Shown: piece by piece, positions 17,393 to 27,658 of the stretch
Layout: the number at the start of each line of letters is the position of its first letter
Position numbering within the stretch: the stretch's first letter is position 1
Assembly (NCBI GenBank): GCA_963828715.1
Contig: CAWHFX010000022.1
Span: forward strand, 62,001 to 126,000
From: JAQGMV01 sp963828715
Lineage (GTDB): Bacteria; Pseudomonadota; Gammaproteobacteria; Burkholderiales; SG8-41
Length of the DNA stretch: 64,000 nucleotides
Direction: 5' to 3'
The notes under the pieces: model-generated
The model's database searches: none
Told to the model about the DNA's origin: nothing
The model's input: the letters and a program-made list of their open reading frames with translations, nothing else
Position numbers and translations under genes: made by a program

Positions 17393-17443
17393 TAAACGGT
17401 GTTATTTGTGAGATAATTGCCAATACCTATCACGGAGAACAGG

Positions 17444-18435
<992 letters not shown>

Positions 18436-18464
<29 letters not shown>

Positions 18465-18913
18465 AAGCGCGAAGCCGAAGTCCGATCCGACGGCCCGCGC
18501 CCTGCGCCTGCTCGCCCGGCGTGAACACACCCGAGCCGAGCTCGCGCGCAAGCTCGCGCACGATGTCGAAGATCCACTCGCGCTGGAAGCGTTGCTCGAC
18601 GATCTTCGCCGCGCGCGGATGGCTCTCCGACAGCCGGTTTGCCGAGCAGTTCGCGCATGCGCGCCGCGGACGGTTCGGTATCGCAGCGCTCCGACGGGCG
18701 TTGCTCGACCGCGGCGTCTCCGAAGACATTGTCGGACGTGCCCTCGAGCCGCTGAAGGAAGGCCAGCTCGAAGCGGCACGTGCGATTTGGGCGCGGAAGT
18801 TCAAGACGGTTCCGGGCACTGCGGCCGAGCGAGCACGCCAGGTGCGTTTTCTTCAGGCGAGAGGTTTTGCAACCGAGCTTGCGCTACGCGTTGTGCGCGG
18901 CGGCACGGAATAG
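18436..18913 (+). CDS. recX: RecA regulator RecX (one frameshift)
   Basis: RecX caps and limits RecA filaments. It probably starts at GTG 18436 or TTG 18430, overlapping the end of recA. Segments are ARALRLLARREHTRAELARKL, then after one extra base near 18610 RGWLSDSRFAEQFAHARRGRFGIAALRRALLDRGV, and a C-terminal ARQVRFLQARGFATELALRVVRG. The three-helix tandem repeats of RecX are recognisable. The 478-base span is one over a multiple of three. Confidence 0.88.
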
Positions 18914-18943
18914 CGTCTGGCCCTCCGAAGGAGCCCTTGAGTC

Positions 18944-19973
18944 ATGGTTGAAATACTCCGGATCCGCCCCGTGCTCGTACCGATTCTGTCAGTCACGTTG
19001 GCCACGATCCTGGCGTATGACATCGCGTCCGCCGCCGATCGGCGTGGTACCTCGTCCACCCGTGCGGACGCTGTCATATCCGTCGAAGCCCGTGCGCCTG
19101 CTGGTGCCGTTCACGCCCGGCGGATCTCAGGATGTGACCGCGCGTCTGGTCTCTGCGCCGGTCACGCAGGCGCTGGGTCAGAACATCGTTGTCGACAATC
19201 GAGCCGGTTCCGGTGGACTCATTGCCACTCAGGAAGGCGCCCGCGGGACACCCGATGGGCACACGCTGCTGCTCTCGACGGGCGCGCAGATGGCGATCGC
19301 GCCGGCGTTGCATGCCAATCCCGGCTACGATCCCGTCCGCAGTTTCGTGCACATCATTCATCTCACCGACACACCGCTTGTGCTCGTGGTGCATCCCACC
19401 GTGCCTGTCAGCACGGTGAAGGACTTCATCGCCTACTCCCATGCGAACAAGGGCAAGGTGAACGTGGCATCCACCGGAAATGGCACGTACACGCATCTCA
19501 CGATCGAGCTCTTCAAGATCATCACCAAGGCGGACGTGACGCACATTCCGTACAAGGGGGCCGCACCGGCGATGAACGATCTGCTCGGCCGGCAGATCCA
19601 TGGCCTCATCACTTCCACAGCCTCTGTCCAGCCATACACCGCGTCCGGTCGGCTGAAAGCACTCGCCGTGACCGCACCGAAGCGTTCTCTCGCGATGCCG
19701 GACGTGCCGACGTTTGCGGAATCAGGTGTTCCCAACCTGAACGTCTCGGTGTGGGTCGGGATCTCCGCCCCCGCAGGCACGCCGGCAGCGATAACGGATC
19801 TGCTGGCGCGTGAGTTCGGCCGCGCGCTGAAGGCGCAGGATGTGCGCGAGCGGCTTCTCAATCTCGGCGCCGAGCCCAATGGGGAAACGGGCGAAGCCTT
19901 CACGCGCATGGTGCGCGACGACGTTGCGCGTTGGGCGAAGATCGTGAAGACAGCGGGCGTGAAGCTCGAATGA
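18944..19973 (+). CDS. Bug/TctC-family tripartite tricarboxylate transporter binding protein (one frameshift)
   Basis: A periplasmic solute-binding protein of the large Bug family that is expanded in Burkholderiales. ATG 18944 starts a hydrophobic signal peptide ending near DIASAAD. One extra base near 19070 shifts the frame. The mature part then reads YPSKPVRLLVPFTPGGSQDVTAR, VDNRAGSGGLIATQEGA, HIPYKGAAPAMNDLLGRQI, LKALAVTAPKRS and PDVPTFAESGVPN. No TctA or TctB membrane subunits are nearby, as usual for orphan Bug proteins. Ligand unknown. Confidence 0.88.
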
Positions 19974-20375
19974 TCAAACAGTGGGTGAATGAAGAGCGCC
20001 AGCGATACGCAACTTAGCGTCGTCGACCGCCGCAGTCCAAATCGTGCGAAGAACGTCGGCTCGATTGATCTGGATCAAGACCGCACATGTGTGGCAAACT
20101 AGCATGAGGCACTTCACCACGTATTTGCGCTGATCTCGAGCAAACCTGGCGCGGCTGGTTAGCTGCGTCTTTTCATCCAGTCCCATGTCTCCTCTGCGGG
20201 CCTCACGCGCGATCGACAGCTAAGCGTAGCGCCGTGCGAGTGCATCGAGCACAGGCCGATTGCCATACACGGCACAGGCTTACCTGACTTCATCGCCGCA
20301 CGATCGGCATGTTTGTCGCGGAGTCAGGAAGGGAGATGGGGCAACGGGCTCGCTGACTCGCGCATGGAGCGACCC
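19974..20375. other. Leader and regulatory gap before the hox operon
   Basis: About 400 bases without a supportable gene. A 70-codon minus-strand frame (19974-20186) has no recognisable similarity and no good ribosome site. The stretch contains the FNR-type palindrome at 20065-20078 and a ribosome site GGAG (20366-20369) before hoxE. The transcript predicted from the FNR site would have a leader of about 260 bases. Confidence 0.5.
20065..20078. promoter_or_regulatory. FNR/Anr-type operator upstream of the hox operon
   Basis: TTGATCTGGATCAA matches the FNR/Anr/Dnr consensus TTGAT-N4-ATCAA at every fixed position. A -10-like TAGCAT (20100-20105) lies at the distance expected for a class II site centred about 41 bases before a start near 20112. 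The only same-strand downstream genes are hoxEFUYH. Inference: low oxygen activates the hydrogenase. Confidence 0.65.
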
Positions 20376-20909
20376 ATGAGCGCTGCCCCACACACATCGC
20401 CGCAACTCGACCAGGACTTCATCAATGGGGTGCTTGCGCGCCATGCCGGTCGACCCGGGTCGATGCTGGCGATCCTGCAACAGATCCAGAACAATCATCC
20501 GCGCAAGTATCTGCCGCTCGAGGCGCTCGAGTATGTGGCATCGAAGACCGGCGTTCCCCTGTCCCGGATCTATAGCGTCGCGACCTTCTATGCGCTCTTC
20601 AATCTGACGCCCCAGGGCCGCAACACGATCTCGGTGTGTCGCGGAACGGCCTGCCATACCCGCGGTTCGCGCGATCTCTTCGAAAAGATAATGATGCACC
20701 TCGGATTCGAAGCGGCGGGCGACTCCGAACCCGACCAGCTTTCACTCACGACACCGGACGCGAGTGCAACGCTCCGGACTGTCGCGTGCTTTGGCCAGTG
20801 CGCCCTCGCGCCGGTCATCGAAATCAATCATGCCATTTTGGGGCACGTGAAAGAGCAGACGCTGCAACGTGAGCTCGACGCGCTCGACAAGCGGCAGGGC
20901 CAGTCATGA
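20376..20909 (+). CDS. hoxE: NAD-linked [NiFe] hydrogenase, diaphorase subunit HoxE
   Basis: A 177-residue NuoE-like subunit with a thioredoxin fold and one [2Fe-2S] cluster. The N-terminal helical part (MLAILQQIQNNHPRKYLPLEALEYVA) and GVPLSRIYSVATFYALFNL are typical. Cluster ligands are Cys88 and Cys93 (CRGTAC) and Cys138 and Cys142 (CFGQC). ATG 20376 is chosen because GGAG sits six bases upstream; ATG 20364 is an alternative. It is translationally coupled to hoxF (ATGA overlap). Confidence 0.9.
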   Translation: MSAAPHTSPQLDQDFINGVLARHAGRPGSMLAILQQIQNNHPRKYLPLEALEYVASKTGVPLSRIYSVATFYALFNLTPQGRNTISVCRGTACHTRGSRDLFEKIMMHLGFEAAGDSEPDQLSLTTPDASATLRTVACFGQCALAPVIEINHAILGHVKEQTLQRELDALDKRQGQS

Positions 20910-23900
20910 CCGTCATTCGGGACGAGAGCGCGTTCGACGCGGTACGGCGCGCCGGTCTCGCGAAGCTGCTGCCTGCGCGCACCCGCATCGCGGTCGGCAT
21001 GGGGACCTGCGGGGCCGGCAATGGTGCGGAAGCCGTGCACCACGCCTTCGCTCAGGCAATCGATAAGCGGGGCCTGGATGTGCAGCTCGTGCAGACCGGC
21101 TGCTTCGGTTTTTGCGCCGAAGAACCGCTGGTGAACGTGTGGACGCCGGGCCAGCCGCTCGTCATTCTGCACCGCGTGCGCAGCGATCAGGTAGGCCAGA
21201 TCCTCGAAGGCCTGCGCAAGGGGTTTCCCCCGGGCGTCACGCTGTGCAAAGTAGAGCAGTGGGATCACATCACCGCGCAGGTCGAGTACGGCCGCGGACT
21301 ACCCGATCTGCCGGCCTGGGACGACATTCCCTTCTTCAAGGGGCAGAAGAAGATCGTGCTCCGCAACTGTGGGCTCATCAACCCGGACGACATCGAGGAG
21401 TACATCGGCGTCGGGGGCTATCAGTCGCTCTACCGCGTCTTGCGCGAGCGCAAGCCGGAACAGGTCACGGAGCAGCTCAAGGCCTCGAGGCTGCGCGGGC
21501 GCGGAGGCGCGGGCTTCTCGGCGGGCGTGAAGTTCGACTATCTCCGCAAAGCGGTCGGCGCCCGCAAGTACATCATCTGCAATGCCGACGAAGGCGATCC
21601 CGGCGCCTACATGAACCGCAACGAGCTCGAGAGCGACCCGCACTCGCTGCTCGAAGGCATGGCGATCGGTGGCTACATCACGGGCGCGACGCAGGGCATC
21701 ATCTATGTGCGCGCCGAATATCCGCTCGCCGTCCATCGCCTCAACGTGGCGATCGCGCAAGCCAGGGACTATGGACTGCTCGGCAAGAACATCCTCGGCT
21801 GCGGCTTCGATTTCGATATCGAGCTGACCGAAGGCGCGGGTGCATTTGTTTGTGGTGAGGAGACCGCGCTCATCGCCTCGCTCGAAGGGCGTGCGGGACG
21901 CTCCCGTCCGCGGCCGCCCTATCCCGGCGCAGAAAGGGCTCTGGGGCTTTCCGACCAACATCAACAATGTAGAGACGTGGTTCAACATTCCGCCCATCAT
22001 CGCAAACGGTGCCGAGTGGTTCACGAGCGTCGGCAGCGAGACGAGTCCCGGCACGAAAGTTTTTTCGCTGGTCGGCAAGGTGACGAATACCGGGCTCGTG
22101 GAAATGCCGCTCGGCACGCCGCTCAGCAAGTTCGTCTATGACGCCGGCGGCGGCAGCATGCATGGACATAACGTGAAGGCGGTGCAGACGGGCGGGCCTT
22201 CGGGCGGCTGCATTCCCAGTGACATGCTCGATACGCCCGTCGATTACGAAGCGCTGGGCGAGCTCGGCTCGATCATGGGTTCCGGCGGCATGGTGGTGAT
22301 GGACGAAGACAACTGCATGGTCGACGTCGCCCGCTATTTCATCGAGTTCACGCGCTCCGAGTCGTGCGGCAAGTGTACCCCGTGCCGCGTCGGTCTCGAC
22401 AAGGCGTTGCGCACCCTGACGCGCATCACCAAAGGTCAGGGTCGCGAGGAAGATCTCGCCGAGCTCGACGAGCTCGGCCGGATGATTCGCGACACCTCGC
22501 TCTGCGGGCTCGGCCAGTCGGCACCGAATTCGGTGCTGACTGCCATTCGCCATTTCCGCCACGAGTTCGAAGACCACATCCGCGCCAAACGCTGCCGGGC
22601 CGGCGTGTGTTCGGATCTCGCGCTTGCACCGTGCGAGAACAGCTGTCCGATCCACATGAACATTCCGCGGTTTCTGCAGCTCTATAAAGAGGGACGCATC
22701 GCGGATGCGTTCGAATCGGTCATCATGGATAACCCACTGCCCGCCTCGACGGGACGCGTTTGTCAGCATCCGTGCGAGAGCCGGTGCCGGCGGCAGACCG
22801 TGGACGAGCCGATCAACATGCGGGAAGTGCATCGCGTGATCGCCGATTCGGTACTCCTCACGAATGAATTCGATGCCATGGCGGGCAGGATCGTCGCGAA
22901 GCGACGACCTGCCAGCGGCAAGTCGATCGCGGTCGTGGGCGCGGGCCCAGCCGGGCTCACCGCGGCGTTCTATCTTTCGCTGCTCGGCCACGAGGTGGTG
23001 GTACACGAAGCGCACGCGGAGCCGGGCGGCATGCTGCGCTTTGCGCTACCCGCGTATCGCCTACCGCGGGACGTGCTCGATCGCGAGATCGAGATCATCC
23101 GGCGACTCGGTGCTCAGTTCGTGTTCAACACGCACGTCGGTACGGACATGCCACTTGCCGCACTCGAAGAGCGGTTCGATGCGGTTTTCCTTTCGCTCGG
23201 AACCTGGAAGGAAATGCAGGCGCGGCTACCGGGCAGCGAGCTCGGCGGCGTCTTCGGTGCACTGCATTTTTTGGAAGCGGAGGCGTGCGGCACATCAGTG
23301 AGCCTCGGCGAGCGCGTCGCCATCATCGGTGGCGGCAACTCCGCGATCGACTGCGCGCGCACCGCAGTACGCAAGGGCGCTTCGGCGACCGTCGTTTATC
23401 GACGCGAGCGCAAGGACATGCCTGCCATCGCGGAGGAGGTCGACGCAGCCGAGGAAGAAGGCGTGCGTTTCGTGTTCCTCGCGCTGCCGTACCGCATCGC
23501 CGGCGAGCGCGGCGCGGTCAAGGGCCTCGAAGTGCACAAGACGCGTCTGGGCGCCTACGACACCTCGGGCCGTCGCCGGCCGGTCGACACCGGAGAAGTG
23601 CGAGTCGTCGCCTGCGACAGCGTGATACTGGCGGTCGGCGAGAACGCAGACACCGATTTCAGCCGCACTTCGGGTCTCGCGACCAAGGCGAGTGGCATGC
23701 TCGACGTCGATCGTTATGCGCTTACGACCAGTCGCGGAGGTGTATATGCCGGAGGCGATTTCGTCAGCGGCGCATCCAACGTGGTCACGGCCATGTCGTA
23801 CGGCAAGGAAGTCGCCCGCAGTATCGACCGCCAGCTCACGGGCGAGAGCCGCTTCGACCAGCTCTTTCCTGTTTTCCAGTACGACCAGACACCGCCGCAG

Positions 23901-24080
23901 GTAAGCCCGTGCCGGCGCCATCACGCGCATTTTCTTCCGGCTGGCGTTCGCATGAAGACATTCGATGAAGCGGTCGCACCGTTGCGACCGAACGAAGCGC
24001 TCGAAGAGTCGAGCCGCTGCCTGCGCTGCGACATCCGGGAAACCTCGGCCCATGCCGTGCCCCGGGTGAAGAGCGCCTGA
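20906..24080 (+). CDS. hoxF: HoxF-type diaphorase fused to a GltD/NfnB-like FAD-NAD(P) module (one frameshift)
   Basis: About 1057 residues, against roughly 600 for a normal HoxF. Order of domains: a thioredoxin-like [2Fe-2S] domain (about 25-110, GTCGAG and TGCFGFC); the NuoF-type FMN/NADH domain (about 150-420, RGRGGAGFSAGVK and NADEGDPGAYMNRNELE); and the NuoF [4Fe-4S] site (about 485-535, ESCGKCTPCRVG and SLCGLG). After a linker with further Cys (KRCRAGVCSDL) comes a GltD-like [4Fe-4S] domain (CENSCPIHMNIPRFLQLYKEG, CQHPCESRC). An FAD dinucleotide fold follows at about 671 (VVGAGPAGLTAAFYL), then a pyridine nucleotide fold at about 801 (IIGGGNSAIDCAR, VYRRERKDMPA), ending ALEESSRCLRCD. 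One extra C near 21924 breaks the frame between RPPYP and AQKGLWGFPTNINNVETW. Inference: two separate pyridine nucleotide sites in one polypeptide. Confidence 0.9.
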
Positions 24081-24096
24081 TTCCAGGAGCCTGCCC

Positions 24097-24807
24097 TTGC
24101 CTCAGCAGATTTCCATCCGCATCGACAACGAGCTTTGCACCGCGACCGAGGGTCAGACGATTCTCGAAGTGGCCCGGGCGAACGGACGCAGCATTCCGAC
24201 GCTGTGCTACCTGGAAGGGCTGAGCGCACCGGGATCCTGCCGTCTGTGCCTGGTCGAGGTCCACGGCAGCGGGCGCCTGCTCCCCGCCTGCGCGACGCCG
24301 GCCCACAGCGGCATGTCGGTCGTCACGAACAGCGAAAGCCTCGCGCATGATCGCCGGCTCGCAGTCGAGCTTCTTTTCGTCGAGCGCAACCACGTCTGTT
24401 CCGTCTGTGTGTCGAACGGCCATTGCGAGCTGCAGTCGATGGCGCAGGAGCTCGGACTCACGCATGTGAACCTTCCCTATAACTTCCCGCGGTTGCCGGT
24501 CGATGTCTCACATCCGCGCTGGGTGCTCGATCACAATCGGTGCATCCTCTGCTCGCGCTGTGTGCGCGTATGCGCCGAGATCGAGGGCGCGCACGTGTGG
24601 GACATATCCGCGCGCGGCATCAATTCGATGCTCGTCGCCGAGCTCAATCGGCCATGGGGGCAGGCCGCTTCGTGCACGAGCTGCGGTAAATGCGTGCAGG
24701 CCTGTCCGACGGGCGCACTGGTGGAAAAAGGTCAGGCTGTCGCGGAGATGACCAAGCGCAACCGTGTCGTGACGGAGCTTGCCGCGAAGAGGGAGGCCAG
24801 CTCATGA
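24097..24807 (+). CDS. hoxU: NAD-linked [NiFe] hydrogenase, iron-sulfur subunit HoxU
   Basis: The electron-wire subunit linking diaphorase and hydrogenase, equivalent to the N-terminus of NuoG. It starts at TTG 24097 with AGGAG (24085-24089) seven bases before. Clusters in order: [2Fe-2S] Cys37, 48, 51, 65; a His/Cys [4Fe-4S] site His99, Cys101, 104, 110 (NHVCSVCVSNGHC); and two ferredoxin-type [4Fe-4S] sites, Cys149-152-155-159 and Cys193-196-199-203. 236 residues, intact. It starts 16 bases after hoxF and overlaps hoxY. Confidence 0.93.
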   Translation: MPQQISIRIDNELCTATEGQTILEVARANGRSIPTLCYLEGLSAPGSCRLCLVEVHGSGRLLPACATPAHSGMSVVTNSESLAHDRRLAVELLFVERNHVCSVCVSNGHCELQSMAQELGLTHVNLPYNFPRLPVDVSHPRWVLDHNRCILCSRCVRVCAEIEGAHVWDISARGINSMLVAELNRPWGQAASCTSCGKCVQACPTGALVEKGQAVAEMTKRNRVVTELAAKREASS

Positions 24808-25334
24808 AGAAGGCCAGGCTCGCGACAATGTGGCTGGACGGCTGCTCCGGCTGTCACATGTCGTTTCTGGACGTGGACGAGGGGATTCTGACGATCGCGC
24901 AAAAGGCGGATCTGGTCTACAGCCCGCTCGTGGATATTCCCGAGTATCCGCACGACGTCGACATCGCAGTGGTGGAAGGGGCGGTCAGCAGCCAGGAAGA
25001 CGTGGAAAGGATCCGGCTGGTGCGCGAACGCACCCGCATTCTGGTCGCGCTCGGCGACTGTGCCATCACGACCAATGTGACCGGGATGCGCAATCCGATT
25101 CCGCTCAAAGCCATCTTCGAGCGCGTTTATGTCGACGGCTCGGATGTGGAAAAAGGCGTTCCGAACGCCGGTTTGCCCGTGCTGCTGAAACATGCGGTTC
25201 CGCTTCACGACGTAGTGAAGGTCGATTTGCACGTGCCCGGCTGCCCGCCGTCGGCTGCGACGATCCTGTATTGCCTGAACGAACTGCTGGACGGGCGTAT
25301 CCCGGATCTCGCAACGAAGCTGCGCTTCGGCTAA
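24804..25334 (+). CDS. hoxY: NAD-linked [NiFe] hydrogenase, small subunit HoxY
   Basis: The small hydrogenase subunit, carrying the proximal [4Fe-4S] cluster. 176 residues from ATG 24804 (ATGA overlap with hoxU). Ligands are Cys14 and Cys17 (LDGCSGCHMS), a Cys near 86 (ALGDCAIT) and a Cys near 147 (VPGCPPSA). The short length and the absence of a Tat signal and of medial/distal cluster domains agree with cytoplasmic group 3 hydrogenases. Confidence 0.93.
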   Translation: MKKARLATMWLDGCSGCHMSFLDVDEGILTIAQKADLVYSPLVDIPEYPHDVDIAVVEGAVSSQEDVERIRLVRERTRILVALGDCAITTNVTGMRNPIPLKAIFERVYVDGSDVEKGVPNAGLPVLLKHAVPLHDVVKVDLHVPGCPPSAATILYCLNELLDGRIPDLATKLRFG

Positions 25335-25344
25335 TGGAGGACGT

Positions 25345-26763
25345 ATGAAGACGATCGTCATCGATCCTGTCACGCGCATCGAAGGGCACGCGAAGATCAC
25401 TATCCATCTCGACGACGACGGGCAGGTGGCCGATACGCAATTTCATGTCACGCAATTGCGCGGTTTCGAGAAGTTCACCGAAGGTCGGCCGTACTACGAG
25501 ATGCCGTCCATTACCGCGCGCATCTGCGGCATCTGCCCGATCAGTCACCTCATCACGTCGGCCAAGGCGTGCGAAGCGATCATGAGCGTGCGCGTGCCGC
25601 CCGTAGCCGAGAAGTTGCGCGAGATCATGCATTGCAGCCAGGTGGTGCAATCGCATGCATTGAGCTTCTTCCATCTTTCGGCACCCGATCTGCTGCTCGG
25701 ATTCGATTCCGATCCGGCCCAGCGCAATATCCTCGGCCTCATCGACAAGCACCCGCAACTCGCACGCGACGGCATCGCCCTGCGGCGCTTCGGCCAGCAG
25801 GTGATCGAGGCGCTCGCCGGGGAGCGTATTCATCCGTCGTGGGCCGTACCGGGGGGTGTCAACGCGCCGCTCGAAAGTGACGGCCGGGACCGGATTCTTG
25901 CGGCTCTGCCCGAGACGAAGGCGATTGCGCTGCGCACGCTGGAACTGTTCAAAGGAATCGTCGACCGCTTCGGCGACGAGATCGCGCATTTCGGCAATCT
26001 GCCGACGATGTATGCCGGGCTGGTGGACCGCCGCGGCAATCTCCAGTTCTACGACGGCGATCTGCGTTTCATCGACGCGGCCGGCAACAGCGTGGTCGAC
26101 GGCATGGCAGCGCAGGACTATCAGCAATACATCGGTGAGGCGACCGTTCGCCATTCATTCCTGAAAGCGCCCTATTTCAAACAGCACGGCTATCCGGACG
26201 GGATCTTCCGCGTAGGGCCGCTCGCGCGGCTGAACGTCGTCGCGCGCTGCGGGACGCCTGTGGCTGACGCGGAGTTCGAGGAATATCGCCAGCGACTCGG
26301 CAGGCTCGTGCAGAGCTCGTTCCACTATCACTACGCGCGACTGGTCGAGATCGTCTTCTGCCTGGAGCGGATAGAGGACCTGCTGAACGATCGAGCGATA
26401 CTCGATCGCCACGTGCGCGCACACGCGGGTGTGAATGCACTCGAGGGCGTAGGTATGGCGGAGGCGCCGCGCGGGACGCTCATCCACCACTACAAGGTGA
26501 ACGAGGATGGCGCCATCACCTGGGCCAACCTGATCATTGCGACCGGCAACAACAACCTCGCGATCGGCAAAAGCATCGAGCAGGTGAGCCGGCGTTACAT
26601 CCAGGCCAACAAGCTGCAGGAAGGCATGCTCAACCGCGTTCAGGCGGTGTTGAGAGCATACGATCCGTGCCTGAGCTGCTCGACGCATGCAGCGGGGCAG
26701 TACGCGGTCGAGATCCGGCTCGTCGATCCGGATGGCGCCGTGCTCGATTCGCTTCGCAACTGA
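25345..26763 (+). CDS. hoxH: NAD-linked [NiFe] hydrogenase, catalytic large subunit HoxH
   Basis: Holds the Ni-Fe(CN)2CO site. The N-terminal L1 motif is RICGICPISH (Cys61, Cys64) and the C-terminal L2 motif is DPCLSCSTH (Cys442, Cys445, His448). All four Ni ligands are present. After His448 there remain 24 residues (AAGQYAVEIR...), the expected extension removed by HoxW once nickel is in. 472 residues, intact, preceded by a GGAGG ribosome site. By L1/L2 pattern and partners it belongs to group 3 (3d-like). Confidence 0.95.
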   Translation: MKTIVIDPVTRIEGHAKITIHLDDDGQVADTQFHVTQLRGFEKFTEGRPYYEMPSITARICGICPISHLITSAKACEAIMSVRVPPVAEKLREIMHCSQVVQSHALSFFHLSAPDLLLGFDSDPAQRNILGLIDKHPQLARDGIALRRFGQQVIEALAGERIHPSWAVPGGVNAPLESDGRDRILAALPETKAIALRTLELFKGIVDRFGDEIAHFGNLPTMYAGLVDRRGNLQFYDGDLRFIDAAGNSVVDGMAAQDYQQYIGEATVRHSFLKAPYFKQHGYPDGIFRVGPLARLNVVARCGTPVADAEFEEYRQRLGRLVQSSFHYHYARLVEIVFCLERIEDLLNDRAILDRHVRAHAGVNALEGVGMAEAPRGTLIHHYKVNEDGAITWANLIIATGNNNLAIGKSIEQVSRRYIQANKLQEGMLNRVQAVLRAYDPCLSCSTHAAGQYAVEIRLVDPDGAVLDSLRN

Positions 26764-26772
26764 AGTGACCCG

Positions 26773-27243
26773 TCAGGCGCCGTGCAGTTCGTTCGCTATC
26801 AGTTGCCGTATGACCTCGATCGCCTCCGGCACGGCGAGCGCGACGCGTTCGGACAGTCCTTCGTTCAGCTCGAACGAGCCGGCGCTGACCGTAACGATGA
26901 AGGCGCTGGGCGCACGGCCGAACAATGCTGCGGCCATCGATACCAGCGCATTCGGATTCATGTGATGAACGAGGGGGGTCGAATGTGTGGTGGCATCGTG
27001 CGGAACGCTGGAAACAGCGATGCTGCCGGGCGCCCCGCCAAGTTGCGCATCGATGAACACGACGAGGTCCACTGCGGCAATGCACTCCGCGAGCTCGGGG
27101 GTGAGCTGATGGCAGATGAGGACGTCCACATGCTCAGCCGCTGCCGGCGCAAGCGCGGATGCGATCGCCGCACCCACGCCGTCATCGCCGCGCAGCGGGT
27201 TGCCATAGGCGACGACGAGCACTCTGGGACTCACTTCGGGCAT
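26773..27243 (-). CDS. hoxW: Hydrogenase maturation protease HoxW
   Basis: A 156-residue peptidase of the HycI/HoxW (M52) type that trims the HoxH C-terminus. It starts MPEVSPRVLVVAYGNPLRGDDGVG, where Glu/Asp residues of the nickel site lie (GNPLRGDDG), followed by CHQLTPELAE, VVFIDAQLGG and HHMNPNALVSMAAALFG. It lies on the opposite strand, convergent with hoxH (nine bases apart) and divergent from hypA (41 bases), so it needs its own promoter within the gap before hypA. Start at 27243 rather than further upstream keeps the usual N-terminus. Confidence 0.88.
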   Translation of the reverse strand: MPEVSPRVLVVAYGNPLRGDDGVGAAIASALAPAAAEHVDVLICHQLTPELAECIAAVDLVVFIDAQLGGAPGSIAVSSVPHDATTHSTPLVHHMNPNALVSMAAALFGRAPSAFIVTVSAGSFELNEGLSERVALAVPEAIEVIRQLIANELHGA

Positions 27244-27284
27244 GTGATTACGCTTTCGGATCGCACGGCCATTCGAGTATAAGC

Positions 27285-27626
27285 ATGCACGAGATGTCTC
27301 TTGCAGAGAGCGTGATCGAGATCGTCGCCGATGCGGCCGCACGCGCCAGTGCCTCGCAGGTGAATACGATACGCCTCGAGATCGGCGAATTGTCGTGCGT
27401 CGGTGCCGACGCGCTGCGATTCTGCTTCGACGCGGTTGCGCGAGGGACCGTAGCCGAGCGAGCCCGGCTGGAGATCATCCGCGTTCCCGGCGAGGGGGTA
27501 TGCGGTACGTGCGGGCGCACGGCGCCGATGACCGCTCTCTACGATGCCTGTCCCTGCTGTAGCGACGGGACCATGCAGCCGCAGCGCGGAACCGAGATGC
27601 GTGTGAAGGAAATCGAGGTCGATTGA
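27285..27626 (+). CDS. hypA: Hydrogenase nickel chaperone HypA
   Basis: Delivers nickel to the large subunit together with HypB. The nickel-binding N-terminus MHEMSLAESVIEIV is exact for the family. The zinc loop is CGTCG...CPCC. 113 residues from ATG 27285. There is no strong ribosome site before it. It is the first gene of hypABFCDE. Confidence 0.92.
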   Translation: MHEMSLAESVIEIVADAAARASASQVNTIRLEIGELSCVGADALRFCFDAVARGTVAERARLEIIRVPGEGVCGTCGRTAPMTALYDACPCCSDGTMQPQRGTEMRVKEIEVD

Positions 27627-27658
27627 CCGCAGGGGCCGATCGAACAAGGAGAGAGACC

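Noticed and set aside
20091..20105. Sigma54 promoter for the hydrogenase operon
   Set aside because: A TGGCA is present but the GG to GC spacing is wrong for a -24/-12 element.
19974..20186. A 70-codon minus-strand frame before the hox operon
   Set aside because: No recognisable sequence, no good ribosome site, and it covers the FNR-type site.
20906..24080. The HoxF-like protein as a formate dehydrogenase diaphorase (FdsB type)
   Set aside because: It is directly followed and coupled to HoxU, HoxY and HoxH, with no formate dehydrogenase catalytic subunit.
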